Source: Clostridiales bacterium (GTDB lineage: Bacteria > Bacillota > Clostridia > Oscillospirales > Butyricicoccaceae). From it: 56,979 bases of DNA. Positions 52,950 to 56,979 of this stretch are shown here, piece by piece. The stretch covers positions 1-56,979 of the forward strand of contig JALFIV010000005.1 in assembly GCA_022775385.1 (NCBI GenBank), read 5' to 3'. Each line of letters begins with the position of its first letter. Position 1 is the first letter of the stretch. The notes under the pieces were generated by a model, which was not told where the DNA came from, ran no database searches, and saw only the letters and a list, made by a program, of their open reading frames with translations. A program made the translations under genes and the position numbers.

Positions 52950-53366
52950 TTATGTCTTTTTCCGGATCACTGCACCGCACTTGGGACAGGTGATCTCAAC
53001 CATGCCGCGTCCCTTTGGAACACGCAGGACAGCCTTACAGCCCGAGCAATGGAAGTAGCGATGTGTCTTTCGGTCGCGCCAGCGGTTCTGCTGCAATCCA
53101 AACCAGCTTTTCGGCTTGTGCACCAACCGCAGAAACGTGTCGTTTTCCTGCCGCCGTTTGGGAATGTTCTTGGAATAGCTTCTCCAGCAGGCCCAGACCA
53201 TGATAACAAATGCCGCAGTATTTAGCCATCGGAGTGAAAACCATATCGAGATCAGCCACAGCAGCAGGCTGATAAGAACCGCTGTGCTTGTCAACTCATC
53301 CATGCCGTACCGGCCATACATGAAACGCTGTATCTTCCATTTCCAGTTTTCCAAGAATCTTCTCAT
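52950..53366 (-). CDS. Small membrane protein with C-terminal zinc ribbon
   Basis: The protein is 138 residues. A basic N-terminus is followed by two adjacent hydrophobic helices (~29-62). Then come a basic cytoplasmic stretch and a zinc ribbon of two CxxC pairs (HCSGCKAVLRVPKGRG and ITCPKCGAVI). I do not know its function, though the layout recalls small Clostridia membrane zinc-ribbon proteins. It overlaps the AI-2E transporter gene by 4 bases, so the two are co-translated. Confidence 0.8.
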   Translation of the reverse strand: MRRFLENWKWKIQRFMYGRYGMDELTSTAVLISLLLWLISIWFSLRWLNTAAFVIMVWACWRSYSKNIPKRRQENDTFLRLVHKPKSWFGLQQNRWRDRKTHRYFHCSGCKAVLRVPKGRGMVEITCPKCGAVIRKKT

Positions 53367-54499
53367 GTCGTTGGTTTCCTTTCTGTCAACGCTTGCTTTC
53401 TGAGAATGCGCTGATTGGCGTCCTCGCGCACCAGAGTATAGATGACAGCCATCAGGGGAATAAACAAAATCATTCCGGTGAGGCCAAACAGTTTGCCGCC
53501 GAGAATAATGGCAATCATCGTCCAGAATGCGCTCAATCCGACGGATTTTCCGACTACGTGCGGATAGATAAAGCGGTTTTCAATCTGCTGAACAAGCTGG
53601 AAGACGATAATGCTGATAATTGCCTTGGTCGGATTTTGGATAACAATAATGAGCGCGCCGACTGCACATGCCAAAAACGCACCGATATACGGGATAAGAG
53701 AGGTAACCGCAGTCAGCACCGCAATCAGGCTGGCATATGGCAGTCTCGCCACGGCAAAGGCGAAAAACATCAGAATTCCCAGAATCACCGCTTCCGCAAG
53801 CTGTCCGGTGAAAAATTTGGAAAACTTCTCACTCATCAGCGCGGCAAACCGATCGATTCTCTTCTCAAACGAATGGGGAAAGTAAGCGTGCAGCACTTTC
53901 CGGTACTGACGCTTCAGCGTCTCCTGATTCATCAGCAGATAGCACGCAATGACAATTCCCAACAGGATATTGCCCAGTGTTCCGAAAACAGAGGTAACCG
54001 CGTTCCCTAATGCAGATAGCAGTCCTTTCTGCTGGGTAACGGAACCAAACAGAAGCGACAGCAGGTCGGTATTGTTCTGCCATTCCAACAGCAGGCCGCT
54101 GTTTTGGATGCTTTCATACAGCGCCGGCGAGATGCTCTCCAGATGAGCCGGTGTCAGAAGAGCTATTTCCTTGACTGCGGACACCAGATTCGGAATCACA
54201 AGTACAATAACCAGCGCCAGAATCAGAAGGATGCCGACAATAGTCACCAGAAGACTGAGGAACCGCAACAGAACAGGTTTTTGCGAGAGCGGTTTGACGC
54301 GGCTGAGCAGGGACTCCATCCGAACAAGCGGGATATGCAGGATAAATGCGATGGCCGCGCCGATCAGTATCGGCTCCAGTACCTGAAACAAATACCGGAG
54401 TGCCACAAACAGCACATCCAAATGTGTCAACAGCGCGTATACTGCCACGCCGAATGCAACCAGCGAGGCGTACTGCAGCCATTTTCCCTTAAAACTCAT
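53363..54499 (-). CDS. AI-2E family transporter (PerM/YtvI-like)
   Basis: The protein is 378 residues with about seven to eight hydrophobic helices. VLEPILIGAAIAFILHIPLVRME and SLIPYIGAFLACAVGALI are typical of the AI-2E/UPF0118 family. The last third has ENRFIYPHVVGKSVGLSAFWTM. Members have been linked to AI-2 export or sodium/proton exchange, and most have no proven substrate. It overlaps the upstream MBL gene by 11 bases. Confidence 0.88.
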   Translation of the reverse strand: MSFKGKWLQYASLVAFGVAVYALLTHLDVLFVALRYLFQVLEPILIGAAIAFILHIPLVRMESLLSRVKPLSQKPVLLRFLSLLVTIVGILLILALVIVLVIPNLVSAVKEIALLTPAHLESISPALYESIQNSGLLLEWQNNTDLLSLLFGSVTQQKGLLSALGNAVTSVFGTLGNILLGIVIACYLLMNQETLKRQYRKVLHAYFPHSFEKRIDRFAALMSEKFSKFFTGQLAEAVILGILMFFAFAVARLPYASLIAVLTAVTSLIPYIGAFLACAVGALIIVIQNPTKAIISIIVFQLVQQIENRFIYPHVVGKSVGLSAFWTMIAIILGGKLFGLTGMILFIPLMAVIYTLVREDANQRILRKQALTERKPTT

Positions 54500-55253
54500 A
54501 GGTCACCTTTACTTTCGGAGAGATTACGTTGATGTGAGGAAATGTTTTTTTCATATGCTCTTCAAACGGTCCCGTATCGATATGCTGACTGAGCGGCGGA
54601 AAAGCGTTGTCAAAATGGTCGAGGAAGATCGTTTTCGGCTGAACGCGCGCGACAATTTCACTTGCCTGACAGATCAGATTGCTCATTCCCTGATAGGGCA
54701 GAATCAGCAGATCGACGTCGACCGGATACATGTCAATACCCATGCTTCCGAGCAGGAGGATTCTTCTTCCCTCGGTTTCGATCAGATAGGAGACGGTTTC
54801 ATGCTTCTCCGGGCACTGCCGGTTCTGCAAGTACAGATAGGGAATATTATAGGCATACCGAAGGAAACGCGGACAAAGCAGTGTTTCCAATACCAGCTTT
54901 TTATCAAACACGACATGTTTTCCCGGGAGCACCGTGAGACGAATGCCTCCTGCCTGAATGGTTCTTCCCGGTTTTATTGTATGCAGCTTTTCCGGACTTA
55001 CCCCTTTTCGCCGCAGTGTACCCGCCGGCACCGGCGTACAGTAAATCTTCGTGTTCCGCTTCTTGACAATCTGCGGGATGCTCGCCAGATGATCCAAATG
55101 TCCGTGTGTGAGGAAGATTGTCCGATAGTTGGAAAAATCGTGTACACTTGTCTTATTCTCCGCGCCGCGCAGGGTGATAAACGGATCGAAAAGAATCTTT
55201 TCTCTGCCGGCCTGCAGTCCAATCGATGCGGTTCCGTACCATGTAATCTTCAT
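54489..55253 (-). CDS. MBL-fold hydrolase (UlaG-like)
   Basis: The protein is 254 residues and begins MKITWYGTASIGLQAGREKILFDP, the UlaG-type opening. The metal motif is FLTHGHLDHLAS (His50, His52, Asp54, His55). A later segment has LLLGSMGID and IFLDHFDNAFPP. The family hydrolyses lactones or phosphodiesters, and the substrate is unknown. Start at 55253 because GGCAGGA lies upstream. The upstream in-frame codons to 55316 contain the likely promoter. Confidence 0.87.
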   Translation of the reverse strand: MKITWYGTASIGLQAGREKILFDPFITLRGAENKTSVHDFSNYRTIFLTHGHLDHLASIPQIVKKRNTKIYCTPVPAGTLRRKGVSPEKLHTIKPGRTIQAGGIRLTVLPGKHVVFDKKLVLETLLCPRFLRYAYNIPYLYLQNRQCPEKHETVSYLIETEGRRILLLGSMGIDMYPVDVDLLILPYQGMSNLICQASEIVARVQPKTIFLDHFDNAFPPLSQHIDTGPFEEHMKKTFPHINVISPKVKVTYEF

Positions 55254-55831
55254 TCTGATTCCTGCCTTTTCTCTCTCTTTGACCTGTAATCGTATTATAG
55301 CGCACCGGAATACCACTGAAATTGAACTATTTGTAAATATAACAAGAATTTTTTATACAATGGTACACAATTTGAAAGAATTGTCCCATAACTCTATTGC
55401 TCCGTCAGACACCGCACGTCTGTCCTGCATGGTTCCGACAGCATGTTTTGTCACACTTTGTCTGAAATCGCAAGATATTGAAGAAAAACTCCGTACATAC
55501 AACAGAAATGTATTCATACCCCTCCCTAGTCAAACGGAATCCAGCACAGAATATGTTACAATTAATATTATTTTGTTGATGAATTTCGCTGAATTTTTCT
55601 CTATATTTCCTATTATTTTTATTGATCTTCTATTATTACTGCGATATTTTGATAAAAAATATCGTGTTTCAAGTTGTATCGGATTTGAAATGTTATTCAA
55701 TAATTATTTTCGCAAAATATCAATGGAGAATTAATATTATTTTTACTATCATATTCTTGTCATAAAACAGCGCCGGCCATTGTTTCATGATATATCATTT
55801 CGCAGCTTTTTATTGGAAAGAAAGGGTTATT
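55254..55831. other. Long AT-rich intergenic region before the second symporter gene
   Basis: These ~578 bases are much richer in A and T than the rest of the window. A minus-strand -10 (TATAAT, 55299-55294) likely serves the MBL operon. On the plus strand TTGTAA (55331-55336), 17 bases, then TATACA (55354-55359) may drive a long leader or small RNA. A perfect hairpin CGATATTTT/AAAATATCG lies at 55642-55664. A 125-codon open frame from 55360 is not convincing: it has no ribosome binding site and odd composition. Confidence 0.5.
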
Positions 55832-56979
55832 ATGTTTATTATTATCTCCTTCATCCTGTTTACTGTTCTTGTAGCAATTATCTCGTGGTATAAAACACGC
55901 GACGAACAATTGGATACACAAGACGGTTACTTTTTGGCAGGACGAAGTCTGACCGGTCCGGTCATCGCCGGTTCACTTATGATGACAAATCTGTCCACCG
56001 AACAGCTTGTCGGTCAGGCAGGTCAAAGTTATTCTACCAACATGGGTCCGATGGCTTGGGAAGCCACCTCATGCGTCGCACTGATTATTCTGGCATTTGT
56101 TTTGCTTCCAAAATACCTGAAAATGGGTATGACAACAATTCCGGAATTTCTGGAGCAGCGATTCGACGCAACCCTTCGTCGGTTGATCTGCGTCCTGCTC
56201 CTGCTTGGATATCTTCTCACCTACCTCCCGACAGTACTTTACTCCGGCGCGCTGGTATTCAATCAGATCTTCGGAATCAGCGATCTTCTTCATGTTCCGC
56301 AGCTGATGGGTGTCACGCTCACCGCAACCGCAATCGGTATTATCGGCGCAATCTATGCTATCTTCGGCGGACTGAAGGCGGTTGCAGTATCGGACACCGT
56401 CAACGGCATCGGTCTGATTGTCGGCGGAATTGCGCTACCTCTCATTGCTCTCACCGTATTCGGCCACGGCAATCCGATCGAGGGCATTCAGAATTTTGTC
56501 AGCGGCATTCCTGCCGAGAAATTTAACGCCATCAATCCGGCAAACGCACAGGCGCCCATGATTCCATGGCCGGTTCTGTTTACTGGAATGGTTGTGAATA
56601 ACCTGTTCTACTGGTCCACCAACCAAGCAATCATTCAGCGCACGCTGGGTGCAAAGAATCTGAAAGAAGCACAGAAGGGCGCACTTTATGCCGGCTTCCT
56701 CAAGTGTTGTACACCACTGTTTATCGCAATTTGTGGTCCGATGGTGTACTACATGCAGAACCATGATTTCCTCTCTCCGGCACAGCTCGCCCGTCTGGCA
56801 GAGACCTCGGATATGGCGTACCCAACTATGGTTGTCACCATGATGCCGAAACCGGTTCTCGGTTTCTTCGCCGCCGTTTTGTTTGGTGCAATCCTCTCCT
56901 CATTTAACTCTGCACTGAACTCTTCGGTAACGATGTATACGCTCGACCTGCACAGACCGATGTTCAACCCGACCTGCTC
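55832..56979 (+). CDS. Sodium:solute symporter (SSS family, SLC5-like), C-terminus cut off
   Basis: At least 382 codons from ATG at 55832, cut by the right edge of the window. About nine hydrophobic helices are visible. The opening (TQDGYFLAGRSLTGPVIAGSLMMTNLSTEQLVGQAGQ, in two parts) and the FGGLKAVAVSDTVNGIGLI segment are typical of the sugar/solute branch of the SSS family. FGAILSSFNSALNSS marks the sodium site. GAAAGGG lies before the ATG. Only about 20% identity by eye with the symporter at 50045-51586, so it is not a recent duplicate. Confidence 0.9.
   Translation, partial: MFIIISFILFTVLVAIISWYKTRDEQLDTQDGYFLAGRSLTGPVIAGSLMMTNLSTEQLVGQAGQSYSTNMGPMAWEATSCVALIILAFVLLPKYLKMGMTTIPEFLEQRFDATLRRLICVLLLLGYLLTYLPTVLYSGALVFNQIFGISDLLHVPQLMGVTLTATAIGIIGAIYAIFGGLKAVAVSDTVNGIGLIVGGIALPLIALTVFGHGNPIEGIQNFVSGIPAEKFNAINPANAQAPMIPWPVLFTGMVVNNLFYWSTNQAIIQRTLGAKNLKEAQKGALYAGFLKCCTPLFIAICGPMVYYMQNHDFLSPAQLARLAETSDMAYPTMVVTMMPKPVLGFFAAVLFGAILSSFNSALNSSVTMYTLDLHRPMFNPTC

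Noticed and set aside
55360-55734. A 125-codon open frame in the AT-rich intergenic region
   Set aside because: The predicted -10 ends at its ATG, it has no ribosome binding site, and the product has no recognisable feature. It is probably an open frame by chance.
1-56979. tRNA or rRNA genes, CRISPR arrays, transposases and phage genes
   Set aside because: I looked through the intergenic gaps and coding regions and saw none. Very short or diverged tRNA genes could still be missed without a covariance search.

Overview
This window is about 57 kb of chromosomal DNA from a spore-forming, probably strictly anaerobic Clostridia bacterium. Oscillospirales (Ruminococcaceae/Butyricicoccaceae-like) is my guess from gene style and a G+C of roughly 50-55%, not something I can prove. 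The evidence is the sporulation genes yabP, yabQ and a SpoVB-like flippase, the oxygen-sensitive enzymes (indolepyruvate:ferredoxin oxidoreductase, class I fumarase alpha subunit, HemZ, anaerobic cobalamin synthesis), and Firmicutes-type ribosome binding sites and promoters. I saw no tRNA, rRNA, insertion sequence, phage gene or CRISPR array.

Layout. 0-2.6 kb: the 5' part of an RNA methyltransferase gene, then divergently a DUF4364 regulator-like protein and an EamA-type transporter. 2.6-16.8 kb (minus strand): a 15-gene cobalamin operon, cbiD-F-G-H-J-ET-A, cobT-U-S, a short CobU-like gene, cbiB, cobD, cobQ, cbiC. Almost every junction overlaps by a few bases. It is headed by one promoter, a cobalamin riboswitch and an intrinsic terminator directly before cbiD. 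16.8-19.7 kb: hpf, an orphan fumarase alpha subunit and an amidohydrolase. 19.9-24.5 kb: the conserved spoVB-like/mazG/hup/rqcP/yabP/yabQ/divIC/S1-domain cluster. 24.5-32.9 kb: a seven-gene operon recJ-relA-dtd-MBL hydrolase-hemZ-nucleoside kinase-zinc ribbon. 33-37.9 kb: uvrB-uvrA. 38-40.7 kb: GNAT-MocR-radC. 40.7-43.1 kb: a metallophosphoesterase, then a flavodoxin/ferredoxin protein with a lipoprotein.

43.3-49.05 kb (plus strand): a catabolic module of an acyl-CoA synthetase, iorAB and a phenylacetate-CoA ligase-type enzyme. IorAB would oxidatively decarboxylate aryl-pyruvates to aryl-acetyl-CoA plus reduced ferredoxin, and the two ligases would interconvert acids and CoA thioesters. 49.1-57 kb: an amidohydrolase, a sodium:solute symporter, an M20-type peptidase, an MBL hydrolase/AI-2E transporter/zinc-ribbon operon, a long AT-rich intergenic region, and a second symporter cut by the window end.

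Promoters are unusually easy to read: many show a TTGnnn-like -35, 16-17 bp spacing and a TGn-extended -10. No clearly unprecedented system stands out. The most interesting leads are the pair of complementary CobU-like proteins, the structured leader before the CoA ligase, the orphan fumarase alpha subunit with a palindromic upstream site, and the aryl-acid module.
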